From Microbispora rosea (lineage in GTDB: Bacteria > Actinomycetota > Actinomycetes > Streptosporangiales > Streptosporangiaceae), in the NCBI RefSeq assembly GCF_900156315.1, contig NZ_FTNI01000039.1, positions 1-64,000 of the forward strand: DNA of 64,000 bases, read 5' to 3'. The notes under the pieces are model-generated. The model worked only from the letters and a program-made list of their open reading frames with translations. It ran no database searches and was not told where the DNA came from. Both the position numbers and the translations under genes were made by a program. Positions 63,625 to 64,000 of this stretch are shown in pieces (within the stretch, counting starts at the first letter, position 1; every line of letters begins with the position of its first letter).

Positions 63625-64000
63625 CCGTACAGACCGGAATCCAGCCGATCTCCGCGGCCCGGCGAGCCAAGGACCGCTTCGTCCAGGTGCTCGTCTACCT
63701 GGCGTTCGCGCTCGCGGTCATCCCGCTGCTGTCGGTGCTGTGGCTCGTCGTCAAGAACGGCATGGGCCGCTTCGACATGGAGTTCCTCACCCACTCCATG
63801 CGCAACATCGGAGCACGCGACGCCGGCGGCGGCGCCTACCACGCCATCGTCGGCACCCTCGAACAGGTCCTGCTGGCCTCGCTCATCGCGGTCCCGATCG
63901 GCCTGCTCACCGCCGTCTACCTCGTCGAGTACGGCGAGGGCGGACGGCTGTCACGCACGATCAGCTTCTTCGTGGACGTCATGACCGGCGTCCCTTCCGT
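63621..64000 (+). CDS. pstA: Phosphate ABC transporter permease PstA, N-terminal fragment
   Basis: The first 126 codons are present before the window ends. ATG at 63621 overlaps the pstC stop. One membrane helix (VLVYLAFALAVIPLLSVLWL) is followed by GGAYHAIVGTLEQVLLASLI and AVPIGLLTAVYLVEYGEGGR, the permease core, ending within the typical VDVMTGVPS. pstB should follow beyond the edge. Confidence 0.95.
   Translation, partial: MTVQTGIQPISAARRAKDRFVQVLVYLAFALAVIPLLSVLWLVVKNGMGRFDMEFLTHSMRNIGARDAGGGAYHAIVGTLEQVLLASLIAVPIGLLTAVYLVEYGEGGRLSRTISFFVDVMTGVPS

Overview
The window is very GC-rich DNA with strongly G/C-ending codons, many GTG starts (plus TTG and one probable CTG) and starts that lie 6-7 nt after a TANNNT -10 box, as in leaderless actinobacterial mRNAs. 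Marker genes (a fused Kgd-type 2-oxoglutarate enzyme, WhiB1, SigR/RsrA, nickel superoxide dismutase, a PASTA kinase, BsaP, a CGNR regulator) place it in a filamentous actinomycete chromosome. A Streptosporangiales host (Nonomuraea/Streptosporangium type) is my inference from protein resemblance. I saw no tRNA, rRNA, insertion sequence, prophage or CRISPR array.

Layout. 1-4.6 kb: sugar locus with a ROK regulator and the start of a sugar ABC ATPase, divergent from a beta-phosphoglucomutase-like HAD enzyme translationally coupled to a GH65 disaccharide phosphorylase. 4.6-11.9 kb: SDR dehydrogenase, metallo-beta-lactamase hydrolase, a deletion scar of a transporter gene, ArsR regulator, and a secreted GH9 cellulase with a perfect CebR-type operator; then a glutamine amidotransferase and a B3/B4-domain protein. 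12.1-19.0 kb: kgd and a small partner gene, a DUF4097-PadR pair with repeated operator-like sequences, and an alcohol-dehydrogenase-like oxidoreductase. 19.3-25.6 kb: four paralogous secreted S1-type serine peptidases, one lacking the catalytic serine, with a Streptomyces-subtilisin-inhibitor-like gene among them. 25.6-33.8 kb: HTH-TPR regulator, malic enzyme, CGNR protein, divergent sodX/sodN, anti-sigma/sigma pair, diacylglycerol-kinase-like lipid kinase, whiB1 with a CRP-type site.

34-45.6 kb: PdtaS-like histidine kinase, then biotin genes: bioF coupled to a DasR-like regulator, a 246-bp palindromic element with 53-bp periodicity, bioD and bioB. An IlvG-like enzyme and a PASTA kinase follow, then bsaP (biotin synthase partner), a thioesterase-fold protein, a biotin carrier protein and biotin carboxylase, so biotin synthesis and use lie close together. 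45.7-49.7 kb: two membrane HD-domain proteins preceded by a probable leader peptide and hairpin, and a sugar epimerase. 49.9-59.1 kb: rsrA-sigR with a SigR-type promoter, methyltransferase, DksA-like protein, HMCES/YedK protein, aroA-rsgA (rsgA probably starting at CTG), a LysE/MocR divergent pair with a palindromic operator, a thioesterase and hisN. 59.3-64 kb: a secreted beta-sandwich protein, fructosamine-kinase-like and low-molecular-weight phosphatase genes, and the pstSC(A) phosphate transporter behind an in-phase PHO box.

The items most worth a second look are the 53-bp-periodic palindrome, the protease/inhibitor array with its dead member, the leader peptide before the HD genes, and the mini-ORFs that bridge neighbouring genes by overlapping both stop and start codons.
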